Shown here: positions 1-7,138 of the stretch, in pieces
Position numbering within the stretch: position 1 is the first letter of the stretch
How the letters are laid out: every line of letters starts with the position of its first letter
DNA from: FEN-680 sp036845225
GTDB lineage: Bacteria > Actinomycetota > Geothermincolia > Fen-727 > Anoxymicrobiaceae
Length of the DNA: 33,896 bases
Direction: 5' to 3'
Assembly: GCA_036845225.1 (NCBI GenBank)
Contig: DAIUEJ010000032.1
Coordinates: forward strand, 1 to 33,896
Position numbers and translations under genes: made by a program
Notes under the pieces: generated by a model
Seen by the model: the letters and a program-made list of their open reading frames with translations, nothing else
Databases searched by the model: none
Told to the model about the DNA's origin: nothing

Positions 1-999
1 GAACTTCACGCCGGCGCGGACCCCGTGGTACGCGGTCCGCTGCGGGTAGGAATCTATCGCCTGGAAATCGAGGTACTCCTCCGCGCCGGTCATATCAAGA
101 GGCGGGACCGGGAGGGTAACCGGGTAGTTGTGAAAGAGGGGGACGCCGTCGCCGAACTCCTCGCGCAGCATCCCCGCGACGTCGCTCACCGCCTTGTTTA
201 TGTAGTGCTCTCCGAACTCGACCCAGTCCATCACCGACGGCAGGTCCTGGCGGCGTGAGGCCGCCAGGCGGCGCGGCGGGTCGATCATCTGCCACGCCCG
301 GTGGCCCGTCCCGTGGACGCGGTTGAGCTCGTCCAGGTCGGAGTACCTGTCCCGGAGCCAGGCCCGGTACAGCCGCACCGCGTGCTCGGAGTAATCCCAG
401 TCGAAGGGGTTCGCTCGCATGAACTTGGAGCACTCGTTGTCCGCCTGGATTGCGATTATCGGGCCGTCGGGATACAGAGCCCGCGCGCCGCCGACGGCAT
501 CGGCCAGCGCATGGAAATATCTCTTCACCTCGGCGGCAAACCGGGGATGGTGGTAACAGGGCAGGGGGAACATCCTGGGCGGCGCCGGCAGCACGACCAT
601 GGTGCCGTCGGCGCACCGCGCCATCATGTCCTCATCTGCGAAAAGCCGCTCGGGGTAGCCGAAGTACGTCATCTCCGCGTTGATGTGAGGGCCCGGCCGC
701 GCGAGCACCTTCACCCCCGCGGAGCGGCATGCCTCCAGGAAGCGCGGCAGGTCGTGACGCGGGTTCGCATGCCCGAAGTCGAACTCCCCCGGTCCCAACT
801 CATGGACCGACTAGGGCATGTAAGTCTCGATGATGTCGAAGCCCATGCCTTTGACGCGCTCCAGTATCGGGCTCCACAGGTCCGCTTCGATGCGCCAGTA
901 CTGGAAGCTGCCCGAGAAGAAGCTGACGGGCTCGCCGTCTATGAGCAGTCGCTGGTTCTCGATCGAGTAGTTCACGAGCGGCAGTGTATCATATTGCAT
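1..999 (-). pseudogene. GH35 beta-galactosidase, interrupted by an in-frame TAG; 3' part lies beyond the left edge
   Basis: Glycoside hydrolase family 35 enzymes release terminal beta-galactose. The minus frame starts at ATG 999 behind a TAGGAG-type ribosome site. It encodes the GH35 start (SGSFQYWR, then GFDIIETYMP), hits TAG at 811-813 (codon 63), and then stays open for 270 more codons to the window edge. The continuation is clearly GH35: VHELGPGEFDFG, ARPGPHINAEM, and AIQADNE with the putative acid/base Glu at 433-435. The family consensus around the stop is ETYVPWNxHE, so the TAG occupies the conserved Trp; one G-to-A change in TGG explains it. Several neighbouring genes end in TAG, so general recoding is unlikely. 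A nonsense mutation or a sequencing error is the simplest reading; local suppression cannot be excluded. The nucleophile region is outside the window. The gene is divergent from the CoA ligase. Confidence 0.85.
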
Positions 1000-1023
1000 T
1001 ACTGCGGCATCTCCTATTATGAT
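994..1023 (+). promoter_or_regulatory. Candidate promoter of the CoA ligase gene
   Basis: TTGCAT at 994-999 and TATGAT at 1018-1023 are separated by 18 bases, a fair match to a housekeeping promoter. Transcription would begin near 1030, leaving a leader of about 40 bases that contains the GGAGGAGGAG ribosome site. The -35 box overlaps the start codon of the divergent GH35 gene. Confidence 0.35.
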
Positions 1024-1071
1024 TTTTCAGGTTCCGGCGTCTGCGGTGCTTACGTGGAGGAGGAGAGCGGC

Positions 1072-2574
1072 ATGGCCATATCTTACGAGTGGACCCCCGA
1101 AGAGCAGCAGGATTACTCCCGCAACAAGCTCTTCAAGTACATCAAGGATTACGTCTACCCCTACCACCCGTACTACCGCAAGCTCTTCAAGGAGAACAAC
1201 ATCGACCCCGACAAGCTCTCCACCATGGACGACCTGCGCAGGATCCCCATCACGACCAAAGAGGACACCGCCGCCGACCAGAAGGCGTTCATCATGCAGC
1301 CGAAGGTCGAGGGCTCGGAGTACGACGTGGAGGAGATCGGCGCCGGCAAGAAGCTAGACTACGTGTACAAGACCTTGAAGACGCGATACCTCCGCGACGT
1401 CTACGGCAAGCCTCGCTCTTTCACCGACAGGGTCAAGCAGACCGCGGCCGCGGAGTGGAACCCCATCCACTTCCACATGAGCGGCGGCACCACCGGGATG
1501 CCCAGCATGGCGACCTACACCAACCACGACATCCAGAACGTCCTCCCCTGGCTCGCCGGCATGCTCTACCTCTTCGGCTGGGAGCCGACGATGCGCGGCC
1601 TCAACATGTTCCCGGCTCTTCCGCACCTGGCCTTCTTCCAGGTGATCTTCGCGGAGTTCGCGTGCGACCACGGCAGCGCGATATTCCACACCTGCGGCGG
1701 CAAGGCGATCCCCACGGAGAAGCAGGTCGTGATCGCGGGCATGATGCCGTTCGACATGTACATCGCCATCCCGTCCTACATGACTTACTGGCTCAAGACG
1801 GCGGCCAAGATGATCGAGATGGGCGTCCCCAAGCCGGCGCCGGTGAAGTACGCTGTGCTGGCGGCGGAGCCGCTCTCGGACGAGTACCGGGACAAGCTCA
1901 AGGACCAGTTCGAGACGATCGGCTCGCCGGATGTCAAGATAATCGAGGGCTACGGCTCGACCGAGCTGCGCGCGGCGTTCTTCGAGTGCGACGAGAAGAG
2001 CATGATGCACCTGAACCCCGAGTTCTACTTCTGGGAGGTCCTCGACCCGGAGACCAAAGAACCGGTGAAGTGGGGCGAGCCCGGCGTGCTCTGTTTCTCG
2101 CACATCGGGTGGCGGGGGACGGTCCTGCTGCGCTACTGGATGGGCGACCTCATCCAGGGAGGCGTGACCTGGGACAAGTGCGACAAGTGCGGCCTGACGC
2201 TGCCGATCCTGCGGCCGCCGATCGGCAGGGCGACCCGAGACTTCACCAAGATCAAGGGGGCTCGCGTCCCGCACATGAACTTCAGTAACGCGATAAGGAG
2301 AGTCGAGGGCGTCGAATCGTTCCAGGTGATCATCACCAAAGAGGACGAGGCGGACGTCACCAGCCGCGACCAGGTCCTGGTGTACGTGGCTCTCAAGGAG
2401 GGCGCGGACGCGGACGTCGTGAAGTCCAGCATCACCAAGCAGGTGAAGATCGACACCGAGGTCTCGCCCGACAGGATAGACATAGAGTCGCCGGAGAAGG
2501 TCGAGGAGCGGCTCTTCGAGCGCACGGGGCTGAAGGCCGAGTGGGTGGTCGACAAGCGGGAGCTCCACGTCTGA
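1072..2574 (+). CDS. Phenylacetate-CoA ligase-like AMP-forming acyl-CoA ligase
   Basis: A 500-residue member of the PaaK branch of adenylate-forming enzymes, which activate a carboxylic acid (typically an aryl acid) with ATP and transfer it to CoA, releasing AMP and PPi. The phosphate-binding motif SGGTTGMPS is at about residues 137-145, and the adenine-binding YGSTE motif at about 293-297. The C-terminal hinge region reads IGRATRDFTKIKGARVP and is followed by the usual small domain. A CDKCG pair near residue 367 resembles the cysteine pair found in many PaaK relatives. ATG 1072 is chosen because GGAGGAGGAG lies 6-10 bases upstream and the family N-terminus fits; the frame is open further upstream but has no similarity there. 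It is a single-gene unit. The acid substrate cannot be read from sequence. Confidence 0.85.
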   Translation: MAISYEWTPEEQQDYSRNKLFKYIKDYVYPYHPYYRKLFKENNIDPDKLSTMDDLRRIPITTKEDTAADQKAFIMQPKVEGSEYDVEEIGAGKKLDYVYKTLKTRYLRDVYGKPRSFTDRVKQTAAAEWNPIHFHMSGGTTGMPSMATYTNHDIQNVLPWLAGMLYLFGWEPTMRGLNMFPALPHLAFFQVIFAEFACDHGSAIFHTCGGKAIPTEKQVVIAGMMPFDMYIAIPSYMTYWLKTAAKMIEMGVPKPAPVKYAVLAAEPLSDEYRDKLKDQFETIGSPDVKIIEGYGSTELRAAFFECDEKSMMHLNPEFYFWEVLDPETKEPVKWGEPGVLCFSHIGWRGTVLLRYWMGDLIQGGVTWDKCDKCGLTLPILRPPIGRATRDFTKIKGARVPHMNFSNAIRRVEGVESFQVIITKEDEADVTSRDQVLVYVALKEGADADVVKSSITKQVKIDTEVSPDRIDIESPEKVEERLFERTGLKAEWVVDKRELHV

Positions 2575-2783
2575 GAAGGCGGCGGGCCTGCGGCAAGGTG
2601 TCGCGGCGGGCAGCGTAGAAATAGCTTTACAAAAAGAATAAGATAATCTTAAGGCCGGTCCCTAACTAATGAGGACGGCAACTTATAGCCAACGACCGGT
2701 ACACCTGCTTAGTTATGGCCTGGCCTTTCCCTATTCTTATTCACGTCGTTCGATTTCCACTTTTATTTACACTGCCGCTTGGA
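2575..2783. other. AT-richer non-coding stretch after the CoA ligase gene
   Basis: No convincing gene. About 2620-2775 is clearly less GC-rich than the rest of the window. It contains a weak 7-base inverted pair, GAATAAG (2636-2642) and CTTATTC (2736-2742). It leads directly into the hairpin cluster that begins at 2784. It may be the eroded flank of a mobile or repeat element; that is inference from composition. Confidence 0.4.
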
Positions 2784-2814
2784 TGCGCCACTGGGGTCAG
2801 ACCCCGCTGGCGCA
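2784..2814. repeat. Palindrome with GGGGTCAGACCCC core
   Basis: TGCGCCA (2784-2790) pairs with TGGCGCA (2808-2814), and GGGGTC (2793-2798) pairs with GACCCC (2800-2805) around a single A. Two unpaired bases on each side separate the two stems. A related core occurs at 26585-26595, and a diverged one at 15553-15564. Confidence 0.7.
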
Positions 2815-2820
2815 CCTGAA

Positions 2821-2865
2821 GTGGCACAGCGGCCGTGCATCGCTTCGCGACGCACCACCGCTGTG
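2821..2865. repeat. REP-like hairpin preceded by GTGG
   Basis: CACAGCGG (2825-2832) pairs with CCGCTGTG (2858-2865). Inside it GTGC pairs with GCAC and TCGC with GCGA around a TTC loop, giving 16 base pairs with small internal mismatches. The four bases before the stem are GTGG. REP sequences handled by RAYT transposases carry a GTAG/GTGG-type tetranucleotide at this position. The REP assignment is inference; the hairpin itself is seen directly. Confidence 0.6.
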
Positions 2866-2873
2866 AGATTTGA

Positions 2874-2908
2874 GGTGCTAACGCACCGTGCGGTCAGGTT
2901 AAAACCTG
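2874..2908. repeat. Two further small hairpins of the same cluster
   Basis: GGTGC (2874-2878) pairs with GCACC (2883-2887) around TAAC. CAGGTT (2895-2900) pairs with AACCTG (2903-2908) around AA. They continue the run of palindromes between the CoA ligase and esterase genes. Confidence 0.5.
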
Positions 2909-2913
2909 CCCGG

Positions 2914-3849
2914 CTAGGTGTGCGCATGGAGAAAACTTGAAGCTGCGGCCGTGGCTTCACGCGCACACCTCCGCCAGAACGTGCTCACGAAACCGTGGGC
3001 GATGACCCTGCACTCGGAAGCCGGGATGGCGAGAACCTCGTGCTCGACCCCCTGCCGCTCCAGTTCCGCGGCGAAGGCGACAGACTGCGATGACAGCCTG
3101 TCCTTCTCCGCGTAGGTGATGAAACAAGGCGGATAGTCTGCCGTGATATGCCTGATGGGTGAAGCGCTCCTGGCGCGGTCCTTGAAGAGCACGGGGTCGC
3201 GCGACAGGAACGCCTCCAGCATCGTCTTCACGAACGGAAAGCCGGTATCGAGGATCGTCTCACAGTCGAAAGCCCCGTAGAGCAGCACCAGCCCCGCCAC
3301 CTTCGCCGGGCGCTCCACGCCCTCGAGCCTGAAGGCTTTCACCAGCGATTCGTCCACGAGCGAGGTGGAGTACGTGCTCACCAGGTGGGCGCCCGCGGAG
3401 TCGCCCGCGAGGAAGACCGTGGAGGGGTCGCCGCCGTAAGCCGCGGCGTTCTCCAGCGCCCAGGCGACCGCGGTCCCGACGTCCATGATGTTCACGGGAA
3501 AGCGAAACGCCGGCGCGCGACGGTAGTTGACGTTGAAGACGACGTAGCCCGCGGCCGCGAATCTCCTGGCCATGCGCCTGTACTGCTTTTTATCCATCGA
3601 GATGAACCCGCCACCGTGCACGTACACGAGCACCGGGAACGGGCCGTCGCCCTCCGGGACCGCCACGTCGAGCCGCTGCTTCCTGTTCGATGGCTCCGGC
3701 ACGTACGGGATGTCCCGCAGGTACATCTTAACGGGGGGCGGGTCCAGGTTGATGATCGGTGTGAAGAACCACTCGGAGACTGCAGCGAAGAATTTGTAGA
3801 CGGCGGTGAACCAGCCGGTTTCGCGAAGCGTGGTCTTACGCTCTTCCAT
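2914..3849 (-). CDS. Alpha/beta hydrolase, hormone-sensitive-lipase-type esterase
   Basis: A 311-residue carboxylesterase of the HSL (GDSAG) family, which hydrolyses short- to medium-chain esters. The oxyanion-hole motif VHGGGF lies at about residues 78-83. The nucleophile elbow is GDSAG. The Asp is in ITYAEKDRLS and the His in VIAHGF, so the catalytic triad appears complete. There is no signal peptide, but the N-terminus (TAVYKFFAAVSEWFF) is hydrophobic and could associate with the membrane. The C-terminal tail after STFWRR lies inside the inverted repeat at 2916-2970 and is probably not native. The gene starts nine bases after the stop of the upstream small membrane-protein gene, so the two are likely co-transcribed. 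The substrate is unknown. Confidence 0.8.
   Translation of the reverse strand: MEERKTTLRETGWFTAVYKFFAAVSEWFFTPIINLDPPPVKMYLRDIPYVPEPSNRKQRLDVAVPEGDGPFPVLVYVHGGGFISMDKKQYRRMARRFAAAGYVVFNVNYRRAPAFRFPVNIMDVGTAVAWALENAAAYGGDPSTVFLAGDSAGAHLVSTYSTSLVDESLVKAFRLEGVERPAKVAGLVLLYGAFDCETILDTGFPFVKTMLEAFLSRDPVLFKDRARSASPIRHITADYPPCFITYAEKDRLSSQSVAFAAELERQGVEHEVLAIPASECRVIAHGFVSTFWRRCAREATAAASSFLHAHT
2916..2970. repeat. Nested inverted repeat overlapping the esterase 3' end
   Basis: AGGTGTGCGC (2916-2925) is the exact inverse of GCGCACACCT (2961-2970). TGAAGC and GCTTCA form an inner stem beginning at about 2938. The repeat covers the last 17 or so codons of the minus-strand esterase gene and its stop, so the protein's C-terminal tail is encoded within the repeat. 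It could also act as a terminator hairpin, though no T-run follows. Confidence 0.6.
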
Positions 3850-3858
3850 CTCCGCTGC

Positions 3859-4305
3859 CTAGTCGCCCGAGGCCTTTGCCCTGGCCGCGGCCGCCTCCCA
3901 GGAGGGTGGCAGGACCACGCGCTTCGGGGCGGGCTTCTGCCTGTGCCTGCGGAGCCCCCGGGGCAGCGCGATCACCAGCAGCAGGAACCAGAGGATCGCG
4001 GGAAGGCCGATCTGGAAGGCCCTCGATTCAAGAAAGGTGACCGCCTGGTCGGCGGCGCCGATGGCGGCGTTCATCCCGGCTTTCACCTGGCCGGTGACTG
4101 CGGCGACCGCCTCTATCTGCACCTGCGCCGACTCGATCCCGCCGAGGCCGGTGTTGACCTGGTCCCGGAGGTCGCGGGCGCGGCCGGCCATGGACTTGTT
4201 GACCCTTTTCAGAAAGCGCGCCAGAAACGGCAGGACGAAGATCGCGATGAAAACTCCGAGGATGATCACGACTACCGCGATTATCCTGAAAACGGTTACT
4301 GCCAA
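3859..4305 (-). CDS. Small membrane protein, TM - coiled coil - TM, function unknown
   Basis: A 148-residue protein I do not recognise. A hydrophobic helix covers about residues 4-30, a polar helical segment rich in Ala, Gln and Glu covers about 35-90, and a second hydrophobic helix (IGLPAILWFLLLVIALP) precedes a basic tail. The layout suggests both ends are anchored in the membrane with a helical segment between. TTG at 4305 is taken as start because AGGGGGT lies about 5-8 bases upstream and no ATG gives a complete first helix. It is the first gene of a two-gene unit with the downstream esterase, and a good promoter lies at 4346-4375. No function is proposed. Confidence 0.6.
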   Translation of the reverse strand: MAVTVFRIIAVVVIILGVFIAIFVLPFLARFLKRVNKSMAGRARDLRDQVNTGLGGIESAQVQIEAVAAVTGQVKAGMNAAIGAADQAVTFLESRAFQIGLPAILWFLLLVIALPRGLRRHRQKPAPKRVVLPPSWEAAAARAKASGD

Positions 4306-4345
4306 GCCGTACCCCCTGTGCGGAACGCTCCTTCTTCAGGCAGAC

Positions 4346-4375
4346 AATATATCCGAAAACACGGCAGGAGTCCAA
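4346..4375 (-). promoter_or_regulatory. Promoter for the membrane protein-esterase pair
   Basis: On the minus strand TTGGAC (4375-4370) and TATATT (4351-4346) are 18 bases apart, close to the housekeeping consensus. A transcript starting near 4338 would have a leader of about 33 bases containing the AGGGGG ribosome site before TTG 4305. Confidence 0.5.
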
Positions 4376-4443
4376 GTTGAGCCGAATAAGAAGGCTTCCG
4401 GACGGGGCCATCGGCACCGCGCATATCCTATAATAGGGGCAGG

Positions 4444-7134
4444 ATGGACGATTACCCGATTGGCACCCAGGAAGCGGTCTCACTTACCGGCACACCTCAG
4501 GCAAAAGCTCTCAGGCACGAGGTGGCCGAGTACCTGCGCGAAAACAAGGACCGCCTGATGGGCGAGATCGACAAGGTCGTGGAGTCCACCGTTCCCGGTT
4601 ACGACGACCTGTCGCCCGACCTGCTGGCTGACTTCCGGCAGTCCTTTCGCGACTTCTACCAGCTCTACCTGGACTATTTCGAGGCGGACGAACTGCCTCG
4701 AAAGCTGATAAAGAGCCTCGCGATCGACATAGGCGGCAAGCGGGCTGGCCAGGGCATAAGGCTGACCCTGGTGATAGGCAGCTTTGACGCCGGCGAGACG
4801 TTCATCTGGCGGAACGTCGTTGACAACCTGATCCCGAAAGGATACCCGGCGGAAACCTGGGTCGAGCTCGCCAACACCAGGGACACCTTCACGAAGATGG
4901 TGCGCCATTACATGCGGCGCGCCTACCGTGAGGAGGAAAAGTCTTCGGTCGAGCGGCAGCTCGAGGAGTTCCGCGCCCTTTCCAGGCTCGGGCAGACGAT
5001 CGTGTCCACTGTCGACCTGGAGCGGGTCCTGCGCCAGATACTGGAGGTCGCGACGAGCCTGATGCAGTCCCGGATGGGGACGATCATGCTGCTCGACTCC
5101 ACCAGGAACTTTCTCGAGCCCGTCGCGGACACCGGCCTCTCGCGGGCGTGGGTGGCGCAGGAGAAGATACCGCTGGACCACAGCCTCGCGGGGGTCTCCA
5201 TCAAGCGCAAGGAGTACGTGCTGGCGCGGGACGACGAGCTCTCCGCATTCGAGCTGCCGAGGCCGGCCGCGGGCCGCAAGATACGCTCAGCGCTCTCGAT
5301 ACCGATCACGGTGGACGAGGACCCCATCGGGGTGATCGAGCTCTACGAGACCGTCCCCCGCGTGTACACCGACCTCGACATCACCATGCTCACCACGCTC
5401 GGCCCCCAGGCGGGTGTCGCTATCAAGAACGCCAGGCTCTTCAAAGAGGAGCGGCGGAGAAGGCGCCAGGCGATCATGCTGACCGAGTTCGCGCAGGCGG
5501 TCAGCGAGGCGCGCGACCTGGACGAGCTGCTCGAGACCATCGCGGAGAAGACGGCCCAGGCGCTCGGGACAGACCGGTGCTCGCTGTTCTTCTACGAGAC
5601 GGAGGCGAACGCCCTCACCTTCATGGCCGGCTACGGGCGCAGCACCCTGCAGGTCTGGCTGCTCAACCAGTTCCACATCCCGATGAGCGAGCTGGGCCAG
5701 GCGACGGCGCGCGCGCTGCGCACCAGGGAGCCGGTGGTGGTCGAGGAGGTCGCCGAGGAGATAAGCCTCGAGTCGCGGATCTTCAGGGGCCCCGGCGTCC
5801 GCTCGTACCTGCAGGTGCCGCTGGTCGTCAAGGACGACCTCATCGGGCTGATGAGCCTCGAGTCGACGACGGGAGAGGTCAAGTTCGGCGAGGACGAGGT
5901 CACGCTCGCCGACTCTCTCGCCCGGCAGGCGGCCGTCGCGGTCCAGAACCGCAGGCTGCAGGAGAAGCTGTTCGAGCAGCAGTTGACCATCAAGAACGCG
6001 GAGATAAACGAGAGGCTGTACCGGGAGCGTGAGAGGAGCGAGGCCGTCCTGCGCGCCACGCCCGACGCCGTGCTGGTGGTCGACAAGGAGAACAAGGTCG
6101 TACTCGTCAACCCGGCGGCCGAGTTCCTGACGGGCTGGAGCCAGGAGGACGCCCGCGGGCGCAGTTGCCACGAGGTGCTCTACGGCTCGGAGACGGCGCC
6201 CGGTATTTGCCCGAGGCCGGACTGCCCGATAAACAGGATGTTCTCCGGCGAGCACGTCGCTTACAGCGAGGACGAGATCGTGACCCGCTCCGGAAAGAGG
6301 ATACCGGTGGGCGGCACCTTCGCGCCTATAGTCGCGCCGGACGGCAAGGTCGAGAACGTGGTGGCGATATACAGGGACATCAGCGAGCAGAAGGAGCTCG
6401 AGAAGTACGCCCTCATCCAGCGCGAGATGGAGATCGCCTCCGGCATACAGACGAGCCTGCTGCCCCGCGAGAAGCTCCACGCCGGCGGCGTACACGTGCA
6501 CGCCAGGCAGCAGCAGGCTCGGATCGTCGGCGGTGACTGGTTCGACTACTGGGCATACGGCGACAAGATCTTCATAGTGGTCGGCGACGCCTCCGGGCAG
6601 GGGGTGGGCGCCGCCCTGTTCGCAACGATGGCGATGAGCGCGCTGCGGGTCGAGGCGCGCGAGCACAACAAGATCCTCGAGATAATGGAGCACGTGAACA
6701 GGAACCTCTACCTCGGCAACCGGTCGGACAGCTTCGTGACCGTATTCTTCAGCGTGCTCGACCTCCGCACCATGACCCTGAGCTACTCGAACGCCGGCCA
6801 CGAGGAGCCGCTGCGCATCAGCACGGACAGGGTCCTGCAGCCGTTGACCTCCAACAGCCGGTCGCTCCTCGGCATCTTCTCGCGGGCCGGCCTGGACGTT
6901 CAGCGCAGCAAGCTGGAGCCGGGCGACCGCATCGTCTTCTTCACCGACGGGGTCATCGACGCGCAGAGCACCAGGGGCAAGCTCTACGGGCTCAAGCGGC
7001 TGAACAGGTTTGTGGTTGCCAACCGGGAAAAATCACCGGAGGAGTTCATCGATGCCCTGATCGAGAGCGTGCTGGACTTCTGCGGCGGGGAGCCCAAGGA
7101 CGACATGACCGTGATGGTCTGCGATATCCCCTGA
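4444..7134 (+). CDS. GAF-GAF-PAS-SpoIIE/RsbU-type PP2C phosphatase
   Basis: An 896-residue signalling phosphatase. Such proteins dephosphorylate an anti-sigma-factor antagonist (RsbV/SpoIIAA type) and so release a sigma factor. Residues 1-165 are a helical N-terminal region. Two GAF domains lie at about 177-332 and 342-502, separated by helical linkers. A PAS domain at about 534-650 contains three cysteines (SCHEVL, ICPRPDCP) that could bind a metal or sense redox state. The SpoIIE phosphatase domain follows: GGDWFDY near 695, GDASGQG near 713, NAGHEEP near 782, FFTDGVIDA near 832 and DDMTVMV near 885. These carry the metal-binding Asp residues, so it should be active. AGGGG lies upstream of ATG 4444. 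No RsbV, RsbW or sigma factor gene is adjacent. It ends four bases from the convergent deacetylase gene. Confidence 0.9.
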   Translation: MDDYPIGTQEAVSLTGTPQAKALRHEVAEYLRENKDRLMGEIDKVVESTVPGYDDLSPDLLADFRQSFRDFYQLYLDYFEADELPRKLIKSLAIDIGGKRAGQGIRLTLVIGSFDAGETFIWRNVVDNLIPKGYPAETWVELANTRDTFTKMVRHYMRRAYREEEKSSVERQLEEFRALSRLGQTIVSTVDLERVLRQILEVATSLMQSRMGTIMLLDSTRNFLEPVADTGLSRAWVAQEKIPLDHSLAGVSIKRKEYVLARDDELSAFELPRPAAGRKIRSALSIPITVDEDPIGVIELYETVPRVYTDLDITMLTTLGPQAGVAIKNARLFKEERRRRRQAIMLTEFAQAVSEARDLDELLETIAEKTAQALGTDRCSLFFYETEANALTFMAGYGRSTLQVWLLNQFHIPMSELGQATARALRTREPVVVEEVAEEISLESRIFRGPGVRSYLQVPLVVKDDLIGLMSLESTTGEVKFGEDEVTLADSLARQAAVAVQNRRLQEKLFEQQLTIKNAEINERLYRERERSEAVLRATPDAVLVVDKENKVVLVNPAAEFLTGWSQEDARGRSCHEVLYGSETAPGICPRPDCPINRMFSGEHVAYSEDEIVTRSGKRIPVGGTFAPIVAPDGKVENVVAIYRDISEQKELEKYALIQREMEIASGIQTSLLPREKLHAGGVHVHARQQQARIVGGDWFDYWAYGDKIFIVVGDASGQGVGAALFATMAMSALRVEAREHNKILEIMEHVNRNLYLGNRSDSFVTVFFSVLDLRTMTLSYSNAGHEEPLRISTDRVLQPLTSNSRSLLGIFSRAGLDVQRSKLEPGDRIVFFTDGVIDAQSTRGKLYGLKRLNRFVVANREKSPEEFIDALIESVLDFCGGEPKDDMTVMVCDIP

Positions 7135-7138
7135 CTAG

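Noticed and set aside
811..813. TAG recoded genome-wide as an amino acid
   Set aside because: Several intact genes here end in TAG (for example those ending at 7139, 9998, 24297 and 27563) with no family-like extension, so TAG works as a stop.
1354..2568. Long minus-strand reading frame opposite the CoA ligase gene
   Set aside because: It is a shadow caused by GC-rich codon bias; the composition is Arg/His/Leu/Val-rich with no family motifs, and the plus-strand protein is clearly real.
2669..2866. Short plus-strand frame in the gap after the CoA ligase
   Set aside because: It runs through the hairpins, lacks a ribosome site and has no family resemblance; the region reads better as repeats.
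2870..2970. Signal recognition particle RNA or another known structural RNA in the hairpin cluster
   Set aside because: GGTCAGG is present, but the conserved GGAAGCAGC loop of SRP RNA is not; no RNase P or tmRNA signature was seen either.
4429..4434. TATAAT just before the SpoIIE phosphatase gene as its promoter
   Set aside because: It is only nine bases from ATG, has no -35 partner, and would exclude the AGGGG ribosome site from the message; not strong enough to annotate.
5287..6801. 504-codon minus-strand frame opposite the SpoIIE phosphatase
   Set aside because: Same antisense artefact of GC bias; no recognisable motifs and no ribosome site.
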